Under the pieces are notes generated by a model, which saw only the letters and a program-made list of their open reading frames with translations, ran no database searches and had not been told where the DNA came from. Positions 1 through 15,112 of a DNA stretch of 64,000 nucleotides are shown piece by piece. Origin of the DNA: Lethocerus indicus (lineage: Eukaryota > Arthropoda > Insecta > Hemiptera > Belostomatidae). How positions within the stretch are numbered: the stretch's first letter is position 1; the number at the start of each line of letters is the position of its first letter. Made by a program: the position numbers and the translations under genes. The DNA lies in the NCBI GenBank assembly GCA_019843655.1, contig JACDQD010000002.1:15151154-15215153 (forward strand), written 5' to 3'.

Positions 1-3405
<3,405 letters not shown>

Positions 3406-3954
3406 CTCTAATATTAAAATATGAATTTTCGTGAACCATTGCCTCAATAATTATTCCTATATGTTTATAAGTACTGGTTCCTGTAATTAGGCAATAAACA
3501 AGGTAAAGTTTCTGCTGTGTAAGTAGTGAAACATGCAAATTGAAATCAAGTGTTTGCAGAAGTGTAAACATAAAGTAAAGTAAGTAAACATAAGTACAGT
3601 TATCAAACAAATGCAGCAAGGTTGTTTTAACGCTTAATGATTAAAAATAACACTATATTATTTACAGACTGGAAAATATGACTTCATAAAGGGCAAATGT
3701 AAATGTAGGCACAGCTTGAATTACAATGTTGAAAAAAGGCTAGTATAACAGCAAACGCCTCAGAATTTACCAGAAGTCTTGAAGCGTATTCTTATAGATA
3801 TGGTAACTTTGGTTAGGAAGAAACTCACAATATTAAGTCTTCATTGTAAAACTAAAACGGTAATATTACTTCTGACACAATAACGAAATGTAAAACCGAA
3901 AAGGCCCCTAGAGGTTTTACTCCCACGGCCATAGCACTACTCAGTGTTGCCAAC
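3406..3954 (-). promoter_or_regulatory. Upstream region and likely TATA-less promoter of the ZNF341-like gene
   Basis: This 550 bp stretch lies directly 5' of the ZNF341-like start codon. No TATA box is placed to serve it. On the minus strand, 3941-3954 reads TTGGCAACACTGA, which resembles the Motif-1 type of insect housekeeping promoter (consensus around GGTCACACT). The base composition becomes GC-richer at 3898-3955 (minus-strand CTATGGCCGTGGGAG and neighbours), consistent with a transcription start near 3940 and a 5' UTR of roughly 500 bases, possibly interrupted by an intron whose acceptor could be the AG just before the ATG. The start position and the motif role are inferences. Confidence 0.35.
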
Positions 3955-5781
3955 TATTGATGTCAAATTTTCCTACATTACTGAAAAACTTACTTAAAAA
4001 TAAATATTTATGTCCATAAAATAATGTATTTATATGATAAATAAACTATATATTGTAACTGTGAAGGACGGAAAATAAATAGTAGCGATGGTCACAGTTA
4101 CAAAAAGGAATGTAGTGGGTAAATATAAATATGATCATATTATAAACGGGCATAGGATATATAACTTGTACAGTATAAATTGAATAAAACCACATTGGGA
4201 ACGAATATAATAAACCTAGTAACACTTATAAAAAAAAATATATAATTGTAAGCTTTGAGGAAATAGTAATATTTTTAAAATAAATGCTACTAAGCATTTT
4301 TTTAATAAATGCTTCTAGTTTGGGTAAGAAAGAATATTCCACGTATTTTAAAATACTCGGTAATGAAGAAATGTGAAAAATACAGATTTTATTGTGTTCG
4401 TAGTGTACATTTTTAGGCGGAGTGCAACAAAATATTTGATTTCGAATTTCAGATTAAAACTATATTTGGAAATAGGCCAATATTCAATCCTTAAAATTCA
4501 AAATTGTTAGTGAACCTTTAAAAATCAGACTGCGGATATAAATCAGACTGCATTATATATGGATTGAAGTAGTTGCAGCCTTTTTGAAAACTGAAAGCAG
4601 TTAGCAGACAGATTCAATCAAAAAGGTTCTTCGGGTTCTAAAATTCGCATCTTGAAACTCCTGTACATAATTTCAAAAATTATAATTGCTGCCTGCAATT
4701 TTTAATTATTTAACTGTCAAGGTAAATTTGAAACATGTTTCAATAATAATAAATAATAAAAAAAGTATTGACATATTATTGACTTATATATAACGCAAGT
4801 ATGCACATACTCGTATATAAGTAATATAGATAAATTAAATATAAGTTAGCGACAGAGCTGCCGAAACGGCTTAAAAATCCGTGAAGTCAGTTTGGGATTT
4901 AATGACACTTTTCCTAGTACTAGTACGGTGATAAATAAAACAAAATAAACTGCATATTTTCAAAGGCAACAATAGGAAATAAGTTGGTGTGAGCGGTTTT
5001 TGGAAAAATGAGGAAAAGTTCATATCGGGACCCGATAAATATGCAGACCGGGGCTCGAGAGGGTTGGAATGCGAAATATGCGATGAATAGTGGAGAAGCC
5101 TACCGGGACGGATTCCACAGGCGTGGCCGGCCTACGACGCGCCGTTAAACCTAATGAATACCGCTCTATAGCTTCCGCCTCTCATTCCTCCAATTAAAAA
5201 ACTTTTGATGCAGCTCAGAAATTCCTCTCAATGGACTGCAGTCGCAACGGATTATGCTCAAATATTGAATTCACTTTATAATTAAGCCGGGGCCGACTTA
5301 TCACTATCCTGATAGGCCCAAGTCAGGCGAGGGATTCGTTATTATTAACACTAATAAATAAATAATAAAATATTTTCTGTAGTTTTATAACTGAACTATA
5401 TAGGTACAAAAAGTAATAATAATTCATTCGAGAGTAGAGTATTCAACAATGTTACCAAGGTGAAGTTCCAAAAATGTAAAGTACAGAACAGCCCTACTTC
5501 ATAAAGTGTTTTACTGTTCCCGACCCTTAAATCTAACACTGATCCTGCAATAACAAATGTCTGCAGTGTTTACAAGGCTCAATTTTTGAACTGGTATGGC
5601 GTACTGCAATCAAGGGAAAATGCTATCGACATTATCAATTCACAAATACAGTTTTTTTTAGTTCATACTTTATTCTGTGAGGCTCCTGTCTGTGCAAGCG
5701 CCACAAGTATGCAGTTTAACATTTGAAATGTCAATAACATTTCTACTTGTATGATCTAACCTTGTATTATTTGTATTTCTC

Positions 5782-5784
<3 letters not shown>
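3955..5784. other. AT-rich intergenic spacer
   Basis: No coding segment, RNA gene or promoter is visible. The only GC-richer patch is at about 5020-5170. It has stop codons in all frames and no splice-flanked ORF. Confidence 0.5.

Positions 5785-5843
<59 letters not shown>
5785..5843. repeat. (TA)n microsatellite followed by a T run
   Basis: About 21 uninterrupted TA units at 5785-5827 run directly into a tract of about 17 T residues. This is a simple repeat, seen directly in the sequence. Confidence 0.95.
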
Positions 5844-8800
5844 AATAAGAGCAATCTCTGGCTATCGATGTCGCCAAAGATTAAAAAGATTCACTCTTAC
5901 CCCAGCTGTAAGTTCTGTTTCTGAGGACCTTCTCCTAGACAACCTTCCTTTTTATCTACCTACCTCGGTAATGGAAGTATTTGTGTTTTTAATAATAGTT
6001 TCCCTTCTATCTCGCATTAATTCTTGTGTGCTGAGAGGATGTTTTGTGCCAGCTCATGACTATGCCGAGTTAGTTAAAGGTCGGTAGGCCGGTATGGGAG
6101 CGTGCCCCGCACGCCTGCCTCATTGTTATTTCCTGTCAAGAGGGTTCATTAGCGCCCCACTCTGCTGTTCGCCCACCGGGAGTGTACTTGTCATCGGCCA
6201 CTCCAGACCTAGATCCTTAACTTCTGCATTAAGCATTCCTTGTCGGGGAACCGACAAAGGCTGCCGGCCATAAGGCGATACGCAATATTGAAATATACGG
6301 AGAGAAAGTATGGATTCTAATAGTCCAGATAGTTCTTTCCGCAAGAGAGCCTGAATCAGCCATATCTTGATTTAAAGGAATACAATCATAGAATTAGCCC
6401 ATCCATAAAGTGTTATTGCAAAAAAATAATTACTTTTGCAGCGTTTGAATGCGTGAGGAGGAATTCTTGCCTTCACAGTGTTAATGAACAGTGTCATGTG
6501 ATCAGTGCATTATAAGGGAACATTTTCTGATTATACTGCTCAACGGTTAGCAAACTTGATGCAACAGGGAATATTGGAAATTTATTTATTTATTGTGTCT
6601 GAAAACAGACCTTAAATGTACTTAAGTTGGATAATGTGTTCATCTAACGCCCTGAGGTGACTATTAGTCAAGTTCCAGGATGTGTGTACCAACTGTGAAT
6701 GCACTATATTCCAACCGCTCAGGGTTTCATTGCGCTTGTAAGAACTGTCTAGTTTATCTTTTGGCTTCTTCTCAAGTACTGCTCTTAATTCAAACGATTG
6801 ACAGTTCTAGAGCTCGAGAGATGTTTATTACTAGTAGCGCTCAATTTTTTTTCTAAATGCCAACACGCGAACATTGGCAAGCTTCATCCTCCGAGTACCT
6901 AATTCAACGTTCCGGCATGCTGGATATTTTGTCTAGCAAATAAGTGATGCATACTTCTTGTAGTATCTCACGTGTAAAGGCTTATTAATGTTGAATAATT
7001 ATTTTAATTGTAAAGTGACTGAAGTGAAAGAAACAATCGCGTCTCATACTACTGATAAAATATTAAACGTGCTAACTGCATATAATTGTGCATTTTATAT
7101 AAACAAATAATAAATAATCCCGCAAATCTCACCTGGATTTTCCCACGAATCGTGGACTCTAATGGAATACCGGCCGCGCCATTAGTCGAGCCCTCTATGA
7201 ATAATTCACAGGCATCTGTGATGAAGAGGGACTAGATCCAGTCTCCATACATTTGAAACCTTCTCAACGGCAAACGATTAACTTGTTCAAACTGTTTACT
7301 ATACCGTCACAAAGCGAGACGATTTCCTGGCATAGTAATCTATTAAATAGCAGATTAAGACTGCAATAAATATTTTCACGTCTGTTCCGAAATCGAACGC
7401 ATCCAAAGTTGAAAGATAGTAAATTTAGTGATTTTTCTATTATAGGTTCTTTCTGAAAATCATATTTCACTGTTCAACTAGGAGGAATATAACTGTATTT
7501 CACTTCTTCTAGTGCAGCGAACACTTAAGGTTTTATCAACGAAGCCAGTTCCCGACGGCGGTGAGGTTCGTTCTCCCAGATCGTAGCGAAGATGTGGCTA
7601 GAAAGTTATGGACTAAGAAGAGTTTGACTTTTCGCCTTGACGATGTGCCCGGCGTGCCTGCGCCTAGAGACCCTAGAATTAGGACGGACAGCTCTCAGGA
7701 GAGCTATAAAAAATAATGCGGCACATAAATTACAATTACTAATTAGTGGTCAATATTCACTGTTTTCCGGTTGTAAGCTTCAGGGTCAGGAATGCTATTT
7801 AGGAAAAATGAAGTAATACAATTTAGGCCTGCAAAGGGTGGGCGGGAGTGAGGCAGGGAGCGGGACGGTGGGACTTGATAGTAGAGTGGCCATTATAATT
7901 AGGACCTTGGTGTATATATAACAAAGGACCGGTCTTGAGGAGAAGGCGTCCAAAGAGAGAGTCAGTGCGAGTAAATGGGGATAGGAAGAGGGGAGAGTTA
8001 GTGTAGAATGGAAGACCGAGAGACTAAAGACAGGATGTACAGAGCAAGAGAACGGGCAGCAAAGATCTGAACTTATTGTGGACCTATTGCAGGTACCAAT
8101 TAATTTATCGCTCCATGTTAAAAAAAAATTAAAATAAATAATTAAAAATTAAAACAACCTGTAGACATTCTTACGATCTTCACTCCCGTAACTAATATTA
8201 TAGTAATTAATCACGGAACAATATAATAATAAAAAAAACGAGGGAATTGTATAAAACAAAAAAATTCACTACGCAGCCGACATCCGTAAATACTTTACTA
8301 TATAACTGACTGAATGCTACTGTTGAAGGCCAAAAATTGGATAGTGACAGAAAATTGTGCGAGCGATGATATTCCAAACGGCGGTTCACCAAACAATACC
8401 TGAAATTAATTTACTTTAGTTTTCCTTTAATAATAATTTCAACGTAGTTTGACTAATTTTGAAATGAGGACAGGGATTGAAATGGTTTTGAATTACAATA
8501 GAAAGAATTTTGGGATAAAAAGATCTTATTGAAAAGAGTTTTTTAAGTTGTCTACCCACTTGTTAAATTTTATTTATCATATAACTTGTGATTAGTGATA
8601 CTATGTGGAAAAGTTTAAGAATAAGCATTAAAATGCACATAAGTATGATAACACATCAATAAACATAATATGTATGATTAGGAAAGTATTTCTCTCTACT
8701 CATTTAAACAAATTTCTTACGTCTATTAAATTAACTACGTATAAAATATTTTCTAAAGTGAATACTTTCTTTATAATAGAACTTTATAAGTGTAATCAAA

Positions 8801-9019
8801 TACAATACAGTATTTGTCGCTGGAATTTTGAAATTACGCAGTGGTAATTGAAAAACTTGTCGATGATAATTAACCATTGTCGGTAAGTGTGTTCATGTTA
8901 ATTATTTCTAATTTGATTGAGCCGTAATTGAGCAGTAATTGAATTACTTTCGAAATAACGCTAGAATATTGTCGGAAGACGATACAGTGGTTTTAATACA
9001 ATATTAGAATTATTTGTTA
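5844..9019. other. Intergenic spacer without recognisable gene
   Basis: The stretch contains moderately GC-rich patches at 6050-6350, 7130-7210, 7540-7710 and 7830-8070. The last is purine-rich (many GAGAG and GGGAG runs) and follows a TATATATAA motif near 7913, but there is no initiator about 30 bp downstream and no credible ORF. No transposase or reverse transcriptase fragments were seen. Confidence 0.4.
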
Positions 9020-9260
9020 CAAGATGCCAGCGAGGTTGATCATCGAAATCAGGTGTAACGCCAAACCGGGGGGGGGGGGTTTACGGTTTACGAAAGGAAA
9101 TTCAATTACATTAACGCTGGAGCGAATCGACCGTTGGGGTCGGAAGGAATGGAGGGTCGTCGAAAAACATCAATCTCGGCCGGTAAAGTTCGCTGGAGAC
9201 TCTGACCGGCCGATCTCTGGGCTCCTGCCAGGTCAATTCTACTATTGGCGGTAAAATTCG
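9020..9260. other. GC-rich islet with a G13 run, function unknown
   Basis: A compact GC-richer patch lies in AT-rich DNA and contains a run of about thirteen G residues at 9068-9080. The plus strand is open for 76 codons from an ATG at 9024, but the reading frame crosses the homopolymer, ends without a splice donor, and matches no family known to me. It is best treated as non-coding, possibly regulatory. Confidence 0.3.
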
Positions 9261-9733
9261 TATTTTGTTTTCCTCTTACATTTTGAATGTCTAACCCGAT
9301 CTGTAATAATAAATTTCAGTACAGGAATCGTAACAAATTTCTTTGATATCCACCGTCACGGTCAATTCCATATCTAGGTTAATCTTTTTTCCGCATAATG
9401 TAGAACTGGGAACTTAAATGACTAATCAGAATGTGCCTTTTTTATAAATACCGAGAAGCTCAATTATTTAAAATGCAACATCTTATTCTTTTTAATCTGA
9501 AAAAGAGCCACGGTTTCGTCAGCATTACGTTATTCTCGGGGCTAATCTACGGTTGAATTTCCAGGGCAACATTGTTTCATGGATGGTTTCCATGATATAT
9601 TTTATTTATGTTGAAGTTTTTTTCTCTTTCAGGTGGGAAAACACCCACATTTCCCAGTTATCTGTCACGGCTTAGTTCTTGCACCGTCCCTTCCAACAGT
9701 AACTCGCATCTATCATTCCCCTTTCTTCACATA

Positions 9734-9968
<235 letters not shown>

Positions 9969-11640
9969 CCCTCGGTGTTTGACCAAAAAATAAGTTGAAG
10001 ATGCGCTGATAATATAATTTTGAACAAAGGAAATGTTTTCAGCTAACTTTGTCAACTTCCGCCATTGTTTGTTGCCCGCCGTTTCCAGTCTTGCGTAAAA
10101 TTCAAACATAACATATGTAACCCTCGTTGGTTCACTGGCGCCCAACAACATTCCAAACTAACGAGTTTCCAAAATAGAGGAACGTTTGAAACAACAAAAG
10201 GGTGGAACAATAAACACGCTTCTGTTTCTAGAAATTAGTACAACAGTTGTAGTATAAAAAAGCCGGACGTCAGTAATTATACTTTCACTTTTTTAATTAC
10301 TCCAAAACCTACAATTATTTTCGAAAATTTGTTGTGCCACGATATTGTTCATTTGCCTGTGTGTGTGATCCAATAATACAGGGGGTCCTTTAAGTTTATA
10401 ATTGACCACTGATCCTTGAATCATGTTACATTCATTAACAATAGGTTTAACATGAAACACTATACCATGCATTATATATGTTACTAACCTCAAAAATAAG
10501 TTAACTTCGAAGTGTCAACTAGTCAATAAATTATTATTCAAAACTAAATTCTGTTTAGAATTAATAATTTCAGTGTTATTTTATTCTTTAACATGGGATA
10601 TTCTAGACCTTCTAGATATTCAAAGATGACTAAAAGCTGAAATAATTAATTAGACGTTCTTCCGATTTGTATTTCATTCCATCTGGTTGAAATACACTAC
10701 GATGTATATACCTGCACCGTCTTATAAAAAAGAAAATACTTGAAGTCAACCACTTTTTATTCGTAATTCTACCCCGTGGCGCCCATGAATTTCTTATACG
10801 GCGCGTCTAATGCAAACCAGCAATACACAAGTGTCGTGCGTTTTAGGGAATATGGCGCCCTTTACCCTTGTAATTTTCTTTACACTTGGAAAGTTACATT
10901 TATACTCTAAACATAAGTAGTGATGTGAATAATAGTTTTTTCGATACCACCACTCACGATGGAAACATAAAATATACATTCTATAAAGAATACTGTCTGT
11001 AATGACATATATACACGCATTGGTGTGTTTGATGATTTTATTTATCTCCAACCGAACTCTGATTTCGACGGAACGTGGTATTGCATCGTCCACGCATTGC
11101 GTCGTCACTACTTTTAACATTTATTTGTATATAAAGTAAAATAATATGCTCGCAATTCTGTAACTAAATTTTGTCCCCCCACGCTTAGTCTGGATGAAAA
11201 AAAGTCTAACAATCCAAGATATAGGCTGTCTGAGAATGCGGCAAAACAGATTGAGCTCGTTTTGTCACAGGGCCGGGTCCTGTTTGAGCCCAACTTGTTC
11301 TGCCTAGTTAGTTGGTTTCTGGCTGCCCAACCGGTGGTTACAACTTCAGCGGACGGTCGCCGCCTCATCCCGGCTGTTACTTTTTTTTTTCCCCCATCTA
11401 ATTGTTGACTATTGTAGTTGGTGCCTATATATATGTTGCTTGTTGTATAATTTTACAGTTGTAACAATAAAAGAGTGAAAAAAAAAATTTCCCCCCGAAA
11501 ATATCGTAACTTGAGCATGCTTAATATGGCTGCCCGGACTGTTGTCAATTTAAACAGTTGTACGTCGTAATCTTAGTTCGATTAATTTATCCCGGTTGGG
11601 CTACTGTAAGGGTATCCGATTCGGCCAGGAATAATTTAAA
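9969..11640. other. Intergenic spacer
   Basis: AT-rich DNA with a mixed patch at 11230-11370. Reading frames of up to 108 codons exist on the minus strand at 10794-11120 and nearby, but they lack ATG context, splice structure or family resemblance. No RNA gene was found. Confidence 0.4.
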
Positions 11641-11654
11641 GGATGAACAGGGTT

Positions 11655-11730
11655 GACACCAACGTGCTCAGGAGGTGGCGTCCACCTGGTTAATTTTTCA
11701 TGAGGTTAGAGTTCGAGCCCCGACCCACTC
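11655..11730 (+). repeat. Possible tRNA-derived SINE head
   Basis: An A-box-like segment GTGCTCAGGAGGTGG (11664-11678) resembles the D-arm of a tRNA (GCTCAGNNGGT). Some 40 bp downstream a B-box-like GTTCGAGCCCC (11711-11721) resembles the T-arm. This order and spacing are typical of RNA polymerase III internal promoters in tRNA-derived SINEs. The stretch does not fold as an intact tRNA (no convincing acceptor stem or anticodon arm), so a decayed SINE is more likely than a tRNA gene. The 3' body may extend to about 11830. A second copy was not found in the window. Confidence 0.4.
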
Positions 11731-13294
11731 GTAGGTAACAAGCCTCAGCTGCTTTCCAGCCGATGTTATTTGCACAGCCGCCTAACGCCCCACAGCCCTC
11801 AGCCGGATACTGCTGAGTTTCCATATTATTTTCGTCGGAATCAAGTATTAATGAGTTTTCAATGTTGAACAGAAAAGCCAATTCAAAATTCATTTAATGT
11901 AGAAATCAATATCGGTGTAAAAAAATGAGAAACATTTATTTTTGTAATCTTTTTTTTTATTAAATGAATAGTACTTTCAATAATCATATATAAAAATTAA
12001 TATTTTGCACAATATACAGGATATTCCGAGTCATATTTTATTATGCGAAATATTACTGTTTGATATTGTGGACATGATTACAACAGCCAGAATCATTTAA
12101 AGAAAAAAATGTCTAGTGCGAGTCTTGAATATGAACAGATCAACTAGATTAACTAGAGTTCTTGACAATTGTAAAAGGTATAGGGTATTAGACATTAGGC
12201 GGCATAATCACAGAGAGGAATCGGGAATTAAATCTATCTGGGGGCCTCTAATTGAGGAGTGCTAGTATAGTGAGGCAGTGGGGTAGGCACTTGGAGTTAG
12301 TGGGGGCGAGGCGCTGTGTGACTTATCACAGAGGGCAGTCGGTGGTCTCCTACATAATCCCCCCTACCAGTGCTCTCCGCCTCTTTTCTTGTTTCACTCA
12401 TACCGGCCAGAAATAGGATCCAGCCTTTGACTCACGCTTTCGGACCTCAATTGTCCTATAATTAGCTGGGAATAACGGAAGCCGAATAGGAGTTTTTGGA
12501 AGATTAACACTAAAACAAGCGAGAAATCAGAATCCATAAATAATGTTCCTGATTGTTAATATGTTAATAGTACTTCTTCATCGCTGGTTTAAATAATTAT
12601 TCGGTATAGGGTTATGAATTCAATATGTTTTATCCGTTGATAATGATTGTCTATTTGAACAGTATCAATCGGGTGACGCAACTAGGGAGAATGTTGGAAT
12701 TACTTATTTGTACAGAGTTCCTTCCTGTTGGGACAGGGCCGGGTCCGGGCGTAGGAACGCTGTTAGGCTTCTGCGCCTAATGCAATTCCGATTGGGGGTT
12801 AATTCGGGTGATGGGGAGGGGCTAGTGACGACAACGCGTGCTCCCTCCGATCCACACGGTTCGAGCATTATCATCGGATGATCGTTTTCGACGTCCTGAA
12901 TGCCTTCCACCCGGAGAACGGTTTGCAATTAGTTAGGTCTAAGTTGGGCCAAATCCTGTTAGAGTTCATGACGGAGACGGCTATCGTTCGAGGCTCCTAT
13001 GCAGTCGAGATTTATGCAACGTCATGTGCATTTGTCAAACTGATTTAAATTAGTTAAGGCCGGTTGGAATTTTGTTTACGCGTTTAACTTAGCTTTAAAT
13101 TATCGTAGTGTTCCGTACATTATAAAAGAGTGCTGTTTATAAATTTTAGGCGGAAATGGTATTTCAGCGTAGAGCAATGTCGCAATTTATAAAAATATAT
13201 AATAAACCAAAACTTTACTACTGGTGATGTGAGGGACAGAGACTGTATATTCGTTAATACTCATCATTTGAGGCGTTATATATTTCATATTTAC
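11731..13294. other. Intergenic spacer with GC-rich islets
   Basis: Two islets, about 12180-12420 and 12690-13000, stand out from AT-rich surroundings. Both lack splice-flanked open frames. They are candidates for cis-regulatory sequence only; nothing more can be said from the sequence. Confidence 0.35.
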
Positions 13295-13306
13295 AGCATT
13301 AAGTCT

Positions 13307-13668
13307 CGTAGGTTAGTGGTGTTTCTGTCTCCTCTCGCTGGTTTGGTCTTCTGCTAGACCGATTTCGACTGCTCGCCATCTTCAGTAGCGGTGTTAGTCA
13401 CTGTTACTTTCACTTGTACTGTATGTACATACGACAAACAGACAACCACCACAGTGGTGGTGCTACATACAGTACAAGTGAAAGTAACAGAGCAGTGAGG
13501 ATGCCCGAAAAACATCCAAAGTTGCCAACAGTGACTAACACCGCTACTGAATATGGCGAGCAGCCGAAACCGGTCTAGCAAAAGACCAAACCAGCGAGAG
13601 GAGACAGAAAAACCACGAACCTACTGGTTTCCAACCCCTCGCAGACCACAAAACAGGTATATTAAACT
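13307..13668 (-). mobile_element. Foldback-type non-autonomous element, longest copy, with 12-bp target-site duplication
   Basis: A 362 bp element is flanked by the exact 12-bp direct repeat AGCATTAAGTCT at 13295-13306 and 13669-13680. Inside, 13356-13405 and 13527-13576 form a 50-bp inverted repeat with three mismatches. Inside that, 13403-13426 and 13465-13488 form a perfect 24-bp inverted repeat around a near-palindromic ACCACCACAGTGGTGGT loop. The right end has an extra 40 bp or so outside the arms, ending ATTAAACT. It carries no transposase ORF. Two shorter relatives sit at 30.1 and 53.8 kb. The 12-bp duplication and unequal ends fit neither a classical short-TSD MITE nor a poly(A) retroelement cleanly, so the class is left open. 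Confidence 0.8.
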
Positions 13669-13680
13669 AGCATTAAGTCT

Positions 13681-14699
13681 GTTTAAAGTAAATGATCCTA
13701 GGCAAGAATATGGCAACCTAACGACTAATACCATTAGTGCGTGATGTGCACACGAAGTCGATACCCTTGTCTTCTTATTTCTTATTCATCCTGCTCATTT
13801 CATCTGTCAATAGAGATCTACTTACTAAAACCGTGTGTGGGGACCGAGTTTGTCCCGCCGGTTAGTGTTGTGGAGCCTCTCGCGGAAATAAGTCTCCCCC
13901 CGCCCAACCCCTATTCTCTAAATAAACAAGCCTAATGCCGGCTGTCGCGTGTTCACTTTATATCCTCCTTTTCTATTCCGCTCACGACCCCCGTCATCTG
14001 CCAGTGCTACGGCCCTCGCTGGCACATATTTCGGTTTACTTTCGCCGGGTCATTCCTCAGGCCTGACCTTAATAGATTAAGTATTGATAACATCCTCTGG
14101 CCCCCCTTTAAACCGCCCACTAAGAAATTGGTCCACTCCACACGGGGGTGAGCAGAAATCGGTATTCCGTTTCTGCTGGATCGGTTGAAGGCGAGTATAA
14201 ATGATTGCTGGAGGGGTATAAAAAGTCGCTCGGGTTAAAATCCTGATCATGTCACCGTATAAAATCTGACACAAACACCTAATATCTATGGCCAAGGCTG
14301 TAACGACTGTAATGATACAGTGTTCGCAGAGTTAATCCTATTGAACCTCCCTAACTTATATAACTAGCGAAATAATAATAATAAAATAATGCGGAAAACA
14401 GATTTATGGTTAGAAATTATAATTGGTTTCAATTCTCGAAAGTTTGACACAACCGTAAACTTCCTTCATTGTTTGATATTAATCCATAGAAAAAAATATA
14501 TATACATAAATTATTGTTATTCTTCTATATATATACTTTGGAGTTTGTGAGAGAACTATAATAATTCGTTTCATATGAAAACGTCAACGAAACGAGGAAA
14601 TATATAATAAGTAGAATATTATTCGTTTTATGATCTAATTTTTCACATTACGTACCGTCTCTTATTAGAAACCCACAAAAGGTGGAGAAATAGGTCTAT
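13681..14699. other. Intergenic spacer
   Basis: A GC-richer patch at 13830-14180 is followed by TATAAAAAG at 14218-14226 on the plus strand. No convincing initiator or coding exon follows it. The rest is AT-rich. Confidence 0.35.
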
Positions 14700-15081
14700 T
14701 ATTTCTTCTATATTTCGTGAAGGTGCCGGTAGAACTTTCCTTTCGGTGGTTGTGTTGAGTGACGCAGTTGAGGAAGTTGCGGGGAGAGCGGTTCTCCGTG
14801 AAGTGGACGCTCAAAGAAGTAGCGCCCGCCCCCCACCTTAATAAGATTGAGAAGAGATCTCGTCGTTAATTAAGTCTAGTGGCGGGAAGGGGGTCATAGA
14901 GAGAGGACGGTGGGGGGTGGACACCGAGGGACGGGGGGCACCGGCATCTGGTGGGGGAAGTATTGGCCGAATGCCGCCTCCGCCGCCTCCACCGCCTCCA
15001 CGGCCGCCTCTCAACTCTCGCCCTCCCGCTCAGTCACCGCAACACTCTCTCTGAAGGCACTCCCCCCGCTGCCCCGACCTC
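14700..15081 (+). promoter_or_regulatory. CpG/GC-rich islet, possible 5' end of a gene
   Basis: A strongly GC-rich stretch ends in a consensus splice donor at 15107. It includes four imperfect copies of a 9-mer (GCCGCCTCC and variants) at 14973-15008. On the plus strand a frame running through it would encode an Ala/Ser/Thr-rich stretch and then a Pro-rich one. This composition and the downstream donor suggest a 5' UTR or first coding exon. No TATA box is evident. Confidence 0.35.
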
Positions 15082-15106
15082 ATGGAGCCCGAACAGAACC
15101 GGCAAG
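15082..15106 (+). CDS. Candidate tiny first coding exon (MEPEQNRQ)
   Basis: An ATG at 15082 opens a frame reading MEPEQNRQ plus one base of the next codon, directly followed by a good donor (CAAG|GTAGGC at 15103-15112). It sits at the 3' edge of a GC-rich islet, as first exons often do. All three plus-strand frames are open here, so the true frame is not fixed. One alternative frame is Ala/Ser-rich upstream and Pro-rich here. No downstream exon with a matching phase was identified, and the product is not recognised. Confidence 0.25.
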
Positions 15107-15112
15107 GTAGGC

